Shown in pieces: positions 15,611 through 25,225 of a stretch of 64,000 bases of DNA (the first letter of the stretch is position 1; every line of letters begins with the position of its first letter). A model generated the notes under the pieces. That model was not told where the DNA came from and did no database searches. It worked only from the letters and a program-made list of their open reading frames with translations. This stretch comes from Diadophis punctatus similis. Lineage: Eukaryota > Chordata > Lepidosauria > Squamata > Dipsadidae. The DNA is taken from assembly GCA_023053685.1 (NCBI GenBank), contig JALIGW010000002.1:46860778-46924777 (forward strand), written 5' to 3'. A program made the translations under genes and the position numbers.

Positions 15611-15785
15611 ATCATCAGTTGGTCTAGTGGTTAGCACACTGAAGTAGAAACTAGGAAACCATCCGTTCTAGTCCCATGTTAGGCAGAAAGCCAGTTGGGT
15701 GGCCTTGGGCACTTTCTTTCAGTCCTAGGAAGAAGGCAGGGGCAAACCACTTCTGAAAAAAAAATCTTGCCAAGAAAACTTATCA
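15611..15785 (+). mobile_element. tRNA-derived SINE, second family
   Basis: The head GTTGGTCTAGTGGTTAGCAC resembles a tRNA D-arm/A-box and CCGTTCTAGTCCCATG the B-box. The body carries GGCAAACCACTTCTGAAAA and ends CTTGCCAAGAAAACT. It differs from the GGTTGACTCAGCC SINE family. No intact cloverleaf is expected. Confidence 0.7.
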
Positions 15786-16460
15786 TTTCATGCATTTATT
15801 TGCTGCCTGTCCTGCCAAAAGGGCAGCTTACAAGTTTAAAAGCAATAAAACTAATACATATACCAGAAGTGGGTTGCTCCCGATTTTGACCGGTTCTATA
15901 GAACCAATAGCGTGAATTTTCCCCGCTCGCCGAACCAGGAGCACTGGCCGGCTGGCCACACCTCCGAATCGGCTCTCTTGGCGGTGCCATAGGTGGTGCC
16001 ATTTTGGGGGGGGCTTCTGCGCATGTGCAGAAGCTGTTTTTTGCTTCTGTGCATGCGCAGAAGCTGAGTTTTCGGCACCGCACATGCGTGCATGCCCGTG
16101 CAGTGCGGGAGGAAGTGAACTGGTGGTGAGGTAAGTTAGAACCCACCCCTGACATATACATATATTTCTAGTTGCAGTAAAAATATAGATTGCGATTAAA
16201 ATTTGATAAAAAGATGGTCATCAGGGAACAGGGCATGCAGGGGGTGAGGTGAGATCTGCTTTTGTTCCATCAATCATCTCCAGTGGGATATTTCCCCATT
16301 GGGGCTCCAAGCCAACCAGCAGAGCCAGGTCTTCAAGCCCTTAAAGAAGTTCAGGGCAGTGGATGTTGATCTCATACTGGAGACCAATATGTTCCAAAGG
16401 TCAGGAACCAACTTCATGGACTTGTCCAGGCAGTTTCCAAGAATCAGACACAATTGAATG
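15786..16460 (-). mobile_element. L2-type LINE 3' relic split by a MITE
   Basis: A TTTATTTGCTGCCTGTCCTG string with a following GGGCAGC matches the antisense L2 3' tip (compare 39670 and 55400). Beyond the MITE at 15864-16151, the stretch 16300-16440 (CCAGCAGAGCCAGGTCTTCA, GTTCCAAAGGTCAGGAACC) matches the L2 segment seen at 39870-39960. Diverged and non-coding. Confidence 0.55.
15864..16151. mobile_element. hAT-like MITE with perfect 8-bp target duplication
   Basis: The element starts CAGAAGTGGGTTGCTCC and ends GAACCCACCCCTG, and is flanked on both sides by ACATATAC (15856-15863 and 16152-16159). An exact 8-bp duplication and CAG..CTG ends fit hAT transposons. The interior is GC-rich with several GCGCATGTGCAGAAGC-like units. 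It lies inside an older L2 relic. No transposase is encoded. Confidence 0.9.
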
Positions 16461-17395
16461 GAAAGGGGGAAAAGGGTATTTCAGAACACTGTAAGACTAA
16501 TGTGATGTAGTAATATTACTGTATTGCAACAATTAGTATACATTAATATACTCATTAGTATGATTAAAACCTCAGTTACATTGATTAGAAAGTACTTATC
16601 TTTTCTCAGGGAATACAGCGTGTAGTGCAGATATTATTTTATTCCAGGCTTTGCATCTCAAGAATGCCCTTGTGGAATTAATTATGGGAATTAATTTCAT
16701 TTAGGAAGTGGAGCATTTGGGCCAAAAGTGGCTGTACAAAGAATAGGCCAGCAGAGAATTGGGGGCAATGAGAGGGAATGGAATTTGTCATCAGATGAAA
16801 ATAAGGAACTTGATACCATTTAACAGTCAAGATGGGAGAGCAAATGTTCCCAAGCAATACTAAATAATTTATAATATTCTGATTTTAATAAAACAGGAAA
16901 AAGCTTAAAATAGATAGTCTTGCATTTGTTTTAAATCATGGATACAGATAATATAATATGATTTTTGCTCATGAATATAAAAATATCATAGACTATCCTT
17001 CTACAAAATTGATTTTCATTGATAAGCATTCATGTTAGGAAAAGGAAAATAGCCCATTGAATTTTAGCTTTAATCTTGAAGGAAGAGATGCGAGGACCAT
17101 GTCACACTTCCAATTCAAAAGGTGGTTTGGAGATTTGTTTCTGAATCTGCAGCCATTTTGTGAATTCAACAGGAGACACGTTGGTTTGCAGGAACTGTAA
17201 TCAGATGGTACTTTCACATTCCCAGCAAGGTCTAGGACAGCTTGCCAAGGCCAACTGGCCATGGGACAAGGGTTACACTAATATTGAAGAAATGGTGAAT
17301 GGAATCATTAAAGAAAGGATGCAAAAGGAGGGGGGAAGTAATGTGAATGACAAAAAGTTAAAATAACTTTTTAATTATTTGAAATAATTAAATTG
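16461..17395. other. Unassigned stretch
   Basis: No gene recognised. The opposed frames at 17035-17262 and 17160-17366 have no family motif. Confidence 0.5.
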
Positions 17396-17535
17396 AATTG
17401 TTGAATTGAATTGTTGAATTGTTGAATAATGGTGAGTTATCCTGTGGCGAGTTGGCCATGATTAGTTGTCCCGTGGTGAGTTGGTTGTGGCGAGTTGGCT
17501 GTGGTGAGTTGGCCATGCCAAGTCGTCCCATTCCA
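17396..17535. repeat. GAATTGTT repeat and GTGGCGAGTTGG minisatellite
   Basis: Short GAATTGTT units at 17396-17428 are followed by degenerate tandem units built on GTGGYGAGTTGGCCATG at about 17430-17525. Unit length varies from about 12 to 30 bp. Its origin is unknown to me. Confidence 0.8.
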
Positions 17536-17936
17536 TCCCCAGCGTGCTGCAGAGCATGCCTTTAAGTCTGCAGGCCCTGATGAAATATCAACGATTTAAT
17601 TGAATTCGATTGATAAAAAATATCTCAAATCCATCTATTCAATTAGGCCATATTTTTTGTTCAAGAATATAAGTTGGTAAGAGAGGAATGAGAGCATGGA
17701 ATGCTCTCACTTTCATGTCACACTTCCATCATAGATGAATGTACCAGCACAGTAGATGCAATGAAGCTGGTCAGTCATTTCTGTAACTTTCAGAAATTAT
17801 TTTCTTGTTCATTTTCTCACTCACATGTATACTACTACCCCAAAGGTACAAAGCCCATTTCCAGTTTGTTCCCTTTGGCTGATCTTACTAATCCCTATCT
17901 CATCTGTCAGCCACATCAACATCCCTCTCTGTAGAG

Positions 17937-18200
17937 CAGCAGTTCTCAACCTGGGGGTCGCGACCTCTTTGGGTGTCGAACGACCCTTTCACAGGGGTCG
18001 GGAGACTTTGCCCAGATGCTGCCATTGGGTTCTTTTACCCTCAGTGCATGCGCAGAATGCTTTGCGAATGTGCAGAGGGTAAAAGAGCCCAAATGGCGGT
18101 GGCGGGGCGGGGGTCATGGCAGTGGGTGAGGGAGTGGGGTGGGTCATGGGGGGCAGGGGCGAGGCACAGAGCGGGGCATTAGGAAGGTTGAGAACCACTG
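17937..18200. mobile_element. SPIN-like hAT MITE with perfect 8-bp target duplication
   Basis: Terminal repeats CAGCAGTTCTCAACC (left) and, reading inward from the right, CAGTGGTTCTCAACC, flanked by CTGTAGAG at 17929-17936 and 18201-18208. The sub-terminal GGGTCGCGACC..CGAACGACCCTTTC and the CTTCCTAATGC-like other end resemble the SPIN family of hAT elements, known from horizontal transfer among tetrapods; that match is from memory. The interior includes a GATGCTGCCATTGGG segment and GGGCGGGG runs. No transposase. Confidence 0.9.
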
Positions 18201-18412
18201 CTGTAGAGTCACAACATGTGTTATGATTGTTCAGGAGTACAGAGATTATAAAAGAGCCAAGCATTGCCCCTATCAGTAGACTCTGAATCACACCGTACTA
18301 TATCTATCGTTTATATGTATCCTGTAATGAAAGTCTAATGTATAGAACAGTATTAGTAAAAGCAATATTATTAGCCTCTTAATGATTTCAAAAGTAGTTA
18401 GGAAATGGTTTG

Positions 18413-18568
18413 AATAATGTATATGCATTACTTTATGTATCAATCAAAATACTACATGGAAAGATAAATATTCTGATGCAGAATATATGTATATATAAAT
18501 TCTGCATCAGAATATTTGTCTTTCCATAGAGTATTTTTTGATACATAAAGTAATGCATATACATTATT
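18413..18568. repeat. Near-perfect 70-bp inverted repeat (palindrome)
   Basis: Arm 18413-18484 pairs with 18499-18568 around a 14-nt ATATGTATATATAA spacer. By eye there are about four mismatches and one 2-nt gap in 70 bp. The arms begin and end with AATAATGTATATGCATTAC and its complement. I find no copy elsewhere in the window and no assignable TIR family. Confidence 0.9.
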
Positions 18569-18603
18569 CATTATAAATGCATATATTACTTTATACATTA
18601 TAA

Positions 18604-18606
<3 letters not shown>

Positions 18607-18653
<47 letters not shown>

Positions 18654-18656
18654 GCG
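18607..18656. repeat. (CA)n microsatellite ending in CGCGCG
   Basis: About 23 CA units followed by a short CG run, close to the palindrome at 18413-18568. Both features favour non-B DNA. Confidence 0.96.
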
Positions 18657-18669
18657 CTTTCCCCATGAA

Positions 18670-20125
18670 AGTATCTCTCAGTGGGGAAAATGTATCCCCA
18701 CTTGAACATTTTGATTACTGCATAGAATGTGCAATGCTCACGTTTTGAAGGTCGGTCTTCTTGTTAAGCAGATTTGCATGGTTTTTTTTCCAGGTATGCT
18801 GTCATACACTTTCTCATTAAAGTCAACTAATATAAAAATGTGCCTGTGAACTAGGTCTTATAAAGAATAGATTAAAAAAATAAAATATTGTTATCATTTG
18901 ATTGCCTGAAGATTACTAATTTGCTTCTGGGGCAGGAACATATATCTTAACACGGTGGTTGTGACCTTCTAAAGCGATAAATAAATTTGCGTGACACTCT
19001 TTCCCAAAGGAATAAACCTAGAGTCGGGCAGGAAAGAAATATACCCCTTACATTTAATCATTAAATTGCAATGTATCTCTCACAGGGTTTCTCCAACTTT
19101 GCATAATTATAGTTGCTTGCTGTAGGCTAGCACAGGCAAAAGGGGACAGCTGTCAAAACTTGCTTCCATTTACCCTGGGCAAACCCAGAGCTGCTCTGAT
19201 TGGCCAAAGTGAGATGCAAATCTCAGAGGAAACTCAGTCCTCTCATTAAGCCTGGACAAGCAACAGTAGTTAAAACAAACAAACAAAAAACCTCAAAGAA
19301 CTGTGACCCAACTGTAGCATATATGAAACCTTGGGATTTAAGACTCATTTTAATTATTTCATTTAATTTATCTTTGATAAATGATTCAGTTGCTGAGGAA
19401 ATGACCACCATTTTTAAGCAACATGAATTACAATTTTACTTCTGCCTTCTCTATTAACTCTGCTCGTCACAAGGCAGTTGGGAAGCACCCAAATGGTAAT
19501 CACATGACCATGGGATGCGGTGATGGTCATAAATGCAAGGATTAGTCACAAAGCTTTTTTTTCACAGCACCCTAACTTTCAACAATTACTGTATTTAACG
19601 AAGGCATTGGTAAGCCAAGACTATCTATTGCTGTGGAAATTAGTTTCCATCTCTGGTGGACACAATCTAATATTAAGGATAGAATAGAATACTTTCTAGT
19701 GAATTAAATCATGTGCAACTCTTTCCTAGATTATGTTTATTCTATTGTTTATTCTATACTGTTATCCACAATAATTGTAGGATAATGTGTCACACAGTTG
19801 ACCAAATCAAATTGCCATCAAAATAATATCTTCTGTAAACTTGAAATATATTTTATTAGGCACATAAGGAAAGCTCCTATTTCCAACAGTAGCCAATTTG
19901 TGAATAGGGATAAGAAAAAATCAACATAGATTTCATTACAATAGAAATGGTATGAATGCACCACACAAGTTGTGTAGATGAGGGCAAAATGAATAAGGAA
20001 AGGTGCATATGAAACAAATATACGTAGATTTTTAAAATCTTTTTAAAAACTACCATACTAACCTGGAGTTTTGAAAGCAAAGATTAATGATAGAATAACC
20101 ATGTGGTTAAGATATAAGTTGATAC
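18670..20125. other. Unassigned stretch with a MITE remnant
   Basis: Mostly unclassified. About 19470-19625 carries GGTAATCACATGACCATGGG and a TAAGCCAAGACTATC end, a decayed relative of the GTAGTCCT..CTTAC MITE at 9016. No gene is seen. Confidence 0.5.
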
Positions 20126-20135
20126 TGTACAATAC

Positions 20136-20289
20136 CAGTGGTGGGTTTCACTTACCTTTGCTACTGGTTCAGGAATGGAAGCGCATGTGGCACATGCACA
20201 GAACGTCTGTGATGACATCCGGGCGGGTGGGCGGAGCCTCCCACTGCCGCTGCTACTGATTCGCTCGAACTGGTAGAAACCCACCACTG
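20136..20289. mobile_element. hAT-like MITE, short GGTGGGTT-family copy
   Basis: Starts CAGTGGTGGGTTTCACTTAC and ends GAAACCCACCACTG. Flanks are TACAATAC (20128-20135) and TACAACAC (20290-20297), a 7/8 match to an 8-bp duplication. At 154 bp it is the most deleted copy of the family here. Confidence 0.87.
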
Positions 20290-20638
20290 TACAACACTAT
20301 AGTTAAGCTGTAATTATTAAAACCAATTATACATTATACAATATACATGGATTAGGTTTAGAGGTTTTGCTTGTCTGATCTAGCATGCTGTCTACTCCTA
20401 GGGAATATTTTAAAAACTATGTTGTGAATGGAGGGATGTACTTTACAAGGTACCGTAAATAATAGAAAAAATGGATGCTACTGAGGGGCTTGGTGAGACT
20501 GCTGGTTTTTTTGTGTATTTGTGTGTGTGTTTATTATGTTGTTGTGCTCCAGAACTGGGCCTGAAGATGGAGCTGGGGTTAGAATCCTTCTGTGAAGTGG
20601 AGGAGCAGAGGGCTGAGGCTACTGATATGGTTGTATAT

Positions 20639-21015
20639 CAGGGGTGGGTTCCACTTACCTTCCCCACCAGTTAGCATCGTGTCATTTTGCGTGTGCACGC
20701 TTGCTCCGCTTGCGCGCATGTGCACGTCCCCTCATGCAATTTGGCTTCCGTGCATGCTCAGTAGCAGGAATCAGGCCGAAACACAGCTGAGCTGTGCTTC
20801 AGGTGAAGAAATAAAGGTCAGTATTAACCCGGGGGCGGGCGGGAGGGCCCTTTTTCAAGCAGCGAAAGAAGAGAAACCATCCAAACAGGGAAAAAATTGC
20901 AAAAAAGTCCCCAAAAAAGATGGCGGCGCACATGGACTGGCACCGACAGTGACGTTACCAGCGGGTCGCTACTGGTTTGGGTGATCTGGTCCAAACCGGG
21001 AGGAACCCACCTCTG
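20639..21015. mobile_element. hAT-like MITE, long GGTGGGTT-family copy
   Basis: Starts CAGGGGTGGGTTCCACTTAC and ends GAGGAACCCACCTCTG. Flanks TTGTATAT and GTGTAACT agree at only 5 of 8 positions, so the target duplication is decayed or the end is off by a base. It contains AAAAGATGGCGGCGCACATG (a YY1-consensus-like string) followed by GGACTGGCACCGACAG, shared with the copies at 7216 and 59300. Confidence 0.85.
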
Positions 21016-21263
21016 GTGTAACTGCAAATCCAGCTGGGCTGCATATCATATGGAAGACTAGCAGTAAATTTGGGCATCAGGGCCCATGGCACCTGCATAC
21101 CCAACAGTGCGGACATGGTCAACAAATTTTTGGTGCCTAGGAACTGGAGTAACATGGTTGCAATGGTGAATGACTGCTCAATCAACTATGATCTGAAATA
21201 TAGAAGGTGAATGAATTATGTTGATAGGGCAAAAATGAAGAAGTTTAATTTTGAAACTGAATG

Positions 21264-21385
21264 TTCTCCATAGTGGGCGGAGCCATCCTCCAAGAATGGG
21301 TTAAATCTGCCCTCTAGCCAATCAGGACCGAGATTTTCAAAGTATAAATACCACCCTCTTGCCTTGGCACCCCCTCTTTTTTTCT
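21264..21385 (+). repeat. DIRS left inverted terminal repeat with promoter-like boxes
   Basis: Reverse complement of the right repeat. The block from CCATCCTCCAAGAATGGG (21283) to the CCCCCTC run (about 21377) is identical to the right copy. It holds CCAAT at 21318-21322 and TATAAATA at 21343-21350, spaced as in an RNA polymerase II core promoter reading into the element. Confidence 0.93.
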
Positions 21386-21744
21386 CGGTCCTTAGCCAAA
21401 AAGGACAGTGCTTAAACCCATTCTTCGATTTCTCCACCAACTACTGAATTTCTACTACTTCCTGTGAGTTATTGCTTCATTGATTCTTACTAGACAGCTG
21501 TCACTCAGAGACTCTTCAATCGTGTCAGCTTAGTGGGCATTGCCCCATTGGGCCTTGTCCCTAGCTGGGGGTTAGGACTCCCCAGGGAGGAGATTACCCT
21601 TAACAGTTGCACATCTGTTGTGTACTGGGGTTTTCTCACCTTAATCAACCAGTCAAATAATTGCAGCCTTGTCTTGCCTGTCAGGGAGGGAGGTACTCCA
21701 GATCGTGATCTTCAGCCACAGAAGCCCTGAGCTTGGGTGGCCTG

Positions 21745-21830
21745 CAATCGGCTTGAGTTTGTCTCCTATAAGCCAAACTAGCGTTCCCCTCCAATCGGCT
21801 TAAGTTTGTCTCCTATAAGCCAAACTAGCG
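21745..21830. repeat. 47-bp tandem duplication in DIRS leader
   Basis: CAATCGGCTTGAGTTTGTCT (21745) is repeated as CAATCGGCTTAAGTTTGTCT (21792), and both continue identically to AACTAGCG. Two units, one mismatch seen. Confidence 0.92.
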
Positions 21831-22042
21831 TCCTTAATTGACTTTTGGAGCCGACATCGGCCGCAATCGATCGAGCGGCGTCGGAAAAGGGTGCTAGAAA
21901 TTTCACACCTTGCCTTGCATCGGGAGAGAAGGCCTCGGCAAGACAAACTGACAGGCAGACTTCAAATCATCTTCGCTCAGATCGGCTGCTTCCTTGCCTC
22001 AGAGCCTGCCTTTGACCCCTGCTGCTCCATAGTTCAGCCAGA

Positions 22043-22168
22043 ATGGCTGACAAAGGCCATAAGCAGGGGAAGGCAAAGCAGAAGACCCCCAGGGTCACTC
22101 CTGCTGAGGACATTTGCCGGGGGGGGGGATTAGAAACTATGAGCCCTGCCAGGGACAGGGACAGGTAA
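22043..22168 (+). pseudogene. DIRS gag-like N-terminus, truncated
   Basis: ATG at 22043 opens a 41-codon frame whose start, MADKGHKQGKAKQKTPRVTP, is strongly basic, as at the N-termini of DIRS-group Gag proteins. It ends at TAA 22166-22168. Just before the stop lie a run of eight or more G (22118-22127), a likely slippage site, and an ARDRDR repeat. Downstream frames continue briefly as Ser/Pro-rich sequence (RPSSPSERSKSSS) before coding signal disappears. The start was chosen because it is the first ATG after the leader and has an A at position -3 of the typical Kozak context. Gag assignment is by position and composition only; no domain is recognisable. Confidence 0.5.
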
Positions 22169-22410
22169 CTTCTACGCCCATCCTCCCCTTCTGAACGCTC
22201 CAAGTCATCCAGCACAGCTGTTTTTTTGCTCTGTCTTGTGCCTGAGAAGCTGGCAATCTGGGTGCTGCTTCCTGAGGGTTTGTTCCCTCTTTTTGTTTGG
22301 AACTTCAGAAATCAGTCAGTCTGCTCCAGGAGACCCAGAAAACTGACAGTTAGTGGCTAGGCCTTAGCAGACTCCTTTCTCCTCAGGAGACAGCAAGTTT
22401 AGGAGTGCCT

Positions 22411-22945
22411 CATGGGTGGCCACCATTTTGAATTACACAGGACTGCCCACTTCAAAAAAAAATCTTTTTTTCTTTTGAGGCCTCCTTTATTTAACTTGCC
22501 TTCTGTGCAATGGGTGACAAGAGCCAGCAATCTGGCAAGGCTCCTTTGATCCAAGGCCCTGTCTGTACCTGTCTCTAGTGCCTGGGCCGTATGCTTCCAT
22601 TTGAGCTGCTCTGCATTGCTCTGCTTGTCTTCAGCCAGGTAAGTGTGTAGGCAGCCTTTGAGAGTGCCAGTGGCTATCTTGAAGCCTCCCACAGGGTGGC
22701 AGCCATTTTGATTGCCCTCAGAATTGAAGGCACTAAGGGCATGGCCATTTTGTTTCAAATACCAAAAGTGGGCAGAGACCATTTTGAAGCCACATCAAGG
22801 ACGGTGGCCATTTTGGATGCCCTTTCTTGCCGGTGGCCATTTTTAAGGCCTAATATGGGCAGTGGCCATTTTGAAAGACCAACTAAGGGCAACTGCCATC
22901 TTGTTGGCCTCATTTAAGGGCGTTGGCCATTTTTAGTGACTGTTT
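22411..22945. repeat. Degenerate 29-31 bp array of GCCATTTTG units in DIRS
   Basis: The CCATTTT/CCATCTT core begins at 22703, 22745, 22779, 22808, 22837, 22866, 22896 and 22927, with an isolated copy at about 22422. The last six units are spaced 29-31 bp. Cores are well conserved (GGCCATTTT) while the intervening bases vary around AGGGCAGTG or GACGGTG. The core fits the YY1 DNA-binding consensus (CCAT within GCCATNTT). It occupies the place where most of gag would be expected. Confidence 0.85.
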
Positions 22946-23422
22946 GGACCTACTAATTTACCCAGGCCTTTCTGAGGCCTGCCTTGTTGGCAGAGGCCTT
23001 AAATAAACATGGATACTGTTATTTGAATTGAGCTGACAAAAATTCAGACTAGCTGTCTGTAGGTCTGCCTCAGGAGTACCTGTTAAAGCATGTTCAGGTA
23101 TTCATATATGACAATAACAAGCTAAACGTATCAACTTAGAATGAAGATTCTATCTATATTTTAAAAATGGCTTGAACAAGGGCTTTCAGCAGAATTTAGA
23201 AGTAGTAAGTTACAGATCTCACATAAAAGGAACAAATGAGCCTAGTGAGCTCTCATTCTAGTAAAACCAAGCCTTTTTCTGGAGTCTATGAGCCCAGCAT
23301 AACTGGAACTATATACAAACTATCAATTTTTCTATATACAAACTATCATTTTTTTTTCTGTATTTGAAAATATCAGTCTCTTATGAACTGAACTTTAAGA
23401 CAAAGGCAACAGGATTTGTAAA

Positions 23423-23656
23423 TTGGAGTTAATTTTTAAAATGATGCCTTTTACAAAGGAAATTACCCTATCCAGAGTACTCTACCCTACTCATTCCTAC
23501 CTAGCATCCCCCAGGGAGGGGGACCTAGTGGACGGGAGTTCCCTGGATGGCAGGGAATTCTCATTAGCTCACTCTGGCATTTGGAACCAGACAGCTCCAT
23601 TCACAAGCCAAAATCAACCTGCTGCTCAATCATCATCAGCTCAAGCGGCTGTCTAA
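23423..23656 (+). pseudogene. Possible DIRS gag C-terminal remnant
   Basis: A 77-codon frame ending in a Ser/Gln/Ala-rich tail (NQTAPFTSQNQPAAQSSSAQ) immediately upstream of the reverse-transcriptase region. DIRS Gag frames normally end at this place, and low-complexity tails are common there. No zinc knuckle or other motif is present, so the call is positional. Confidence 0.3.
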
Positions 23657-23690
23657 GCCAGGTCAATGGGGTCCACCTCCAGATGGACGC

Positions 23691-24761
23691 TTGCTAGGTG
23701 GAGCTGCCTTGGAACTGCCTAAGGTTTTTGCCCTGAAGAAGGACTTGTGTCCCTCAGCAGCCTTGTGCCCCTCTGAGACCCTAGCAGTCTTGGGGGGAGG
23801 AGGAGAGTTTCTGGTCAGTGGTGACCTGTCCCTTGCCTCAGTCAGTGTGCCAGGGGCTGACTCCCCATTAGGGTCTTCTGTGGGACGTGGCTTATGTGAT
23901 TTTGCCTTACCCTTTCCCGATCTACCTTTGGGCGGGTGGAGAGCCATTCTTGATTTAAAACGCCTCAATAAATATGTCATCTACAAGAAATTCAAGATGC
24001 ATACCCTGCAATCAATTCTGGCGGTCATTAGGCAAGGCGACTTTCTCGCCTCAATTGACCTTTCGGAGGCTTACCTCCACATTCCAATCAATTCATCTCA
24101 CCGCCAATACCTCCGCTTTTGCCATGCAGGGGTGCATTACGAATATCTGGCGTTGCCCTTCGGCCTGTCTTCAGCACCTAGGGTGTTTACCAAGGTATTG
24201 ACCGCCTTGACCGGCCACCTGCGGGCTATCCCCGTGCGTGTCCAGTGCTACCTGGATGACATTTTCATCCAGTCTTCCTCTCTGTCCCAGGCAGAGCAGG
24301 ACACCCAGGTAGTCCTTAACTCCCTTGGGCACCACGGGTTCCTAGTCAACATGGGAAAAAGCCAATTGTCACCTTCTACCAGGATGACTCACTTGGGGGC
24401 CATCATTGACTCTCTGGAGTGCAGGGTGTACCTATCTCAGGAGCGGAGAGACAGCCTATCGGATTTAGTCCAGCGTGTTCTGGCCCAAACAAGGGTTCCC
24501 CTGAACCAGCTATCCTCCCTCCTGGGGAAGGTGATATCAGCCATTCACATCACTCCATGGGCTCACCTGCATTCCAGAGACCTCCAATGGTTTGTTCTCC
24601 CTTTCCAGAGATCCGGTCGCAGCGATTCCCCAGCCAGGGTCCACCTCCCGACAGGGGTCCAGAAATCCCTCAGATGGTGGTCTTCAGCCACTCTCACCAA
24701 AGGCACCGGCTTCCTGGAACCACGGAGGCTGACTCTGACCACGGATGCCAGCACCACAGGT
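23691..24761 (+). pseudogene. DIRS reverse transcriptase (and first part of RNase H)
   Basis: The 357-codon frame contains LDLKRLNKYV (residues about 87-96), motif A SIDLSEAYLHIPI with the catalytic Asp at about residue 123, LPFGLSSAPRVFTK (motif B region) and the motif C YLDD box at residues 187-190 (codon Y at 24249), with LGAIID and a thumb-like segment after it. These are the hallmarks of DIRS-order reverse transcriptase. The first about 80 residues are Ser/Gly/Pro-rich and lack the usual fingers block just before the GGWR segment, so this N-terminus is probably damaged or fused through a deletion. The frame reaches the first RNase H aspartate (LTLTTDAST) and stops at TGA 24762-24764, where a Trp codon is expected. 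The ATG at 23691 is only the first in the open frame; the native start is unknown. Confidence 0.88.
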
Positions 24762-25089
24762 TGAGGGGCCCACATCGAGTCCCAGGTTGCCCAGGGCACT
24801 TGGTCCAGTGCCGAGCAGAGCCTCCCCATCAACCTGTTAGAACTGAGGGCAGTCAGGTTGGCCCTAGCTCACTTCCAGGGCTGTCTGTCGGGCAGTCACA
24901 TGCTTGTCTTGATAGACAATGTAACAACGAAGGCCCATATCAATTGCCAGGGCGGGACCATGTCCAAGGTCCTCATGGCTGAAGCAATGACACTGGGGCT
25001 CTGGGCAGAGCGGCATCTGCAGTCCATCGCAGCAGAACACATCTCCAGGGTGAGCAACACAACCGCAGACTGGCTCAACCGGAACTCCA
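24762..25089 (+). pseudogene. DIRS RNase H, segment after the premature stop
   Basis: The same reading frame continues past TGA 24762-24764 with GAHIESQVAQGTWS, INLLELRAVRLALAHF (catalytic Glu in ELRA), LVLIDNVTTKAHINCQGGT (catalytic Asp), AEHISRVSNTTADWLNR. This is the DIRS-type RNase H order D..E..D, with the final AD-x-L box. The frame is then broken by a SINE. One-base change TGG to TGA explains the stop, so the lesion looks young compared with the rest. Confidence 0.87.
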
Positions 25090-25225
25090 TCGGCCTAGAG
25101 GTAGAGCTCTTGCCTCACAATCAGGAGGTTGTGAGTTCAGTCCTAGGTAGAGGCAGATGTAGGGTCTCCTGCTTGGGCAGGGGGTTGGACTAGATGACCT
25201 GTAAGGTCCCTTCCAACTCTGTTAA
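25090..25225 (+). mobile_element. tRNA-derived SINE inserted in DIRS RNase H
   Basis: CCTAGAGGTAGAGCTCTTGC forms an A-box-like head and GTTGTGAGTTCAGTCCTAGG a B-box-like region; the segment CTTGCCTCACAATCAGG resembles a tRNA anticodon arm. The 3' half (GTCTCCTGCTTGGGCAGG, GTTGGACTAGATGACC, AAGGTCCCTTCCAACTCTGT) matches the CR1 LINE tail at 52139-52201. RNase H coding resumes at about 25226 in another frame. Target duplication is not clear. Confidence 0.87.

Noticed and set aside
15611..15685. Possible tRNA gene
   Set aside because: GGTCTAGTGGTTAGCAC resembles a tRNA, but no closing acceptor stem is seen and the SINE body follows.
22703..22945. CRISPR-like spacing of short repeats
   Set aside because: About 30-bp periodicity, but the conserved core is only about 9-10 bp, spacing is uneven at the start, units are degenerate, and the context is a vertebrate retrotransposon.
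23663..23980. 105-codon antisense frame in the DIRS element
   Set aside because: It mirrors the reverse transcriptase frame, is Pro/Lys-rich by complementarity, and has no motif.
25090..25160. Possible tRNA gene (tRNA-like arms)
   Set aside because: A- and B-box-like strings are present, but the acceptor stem is not paired and the sequence runs into a LINE-derived tail, so it is a SINE head.
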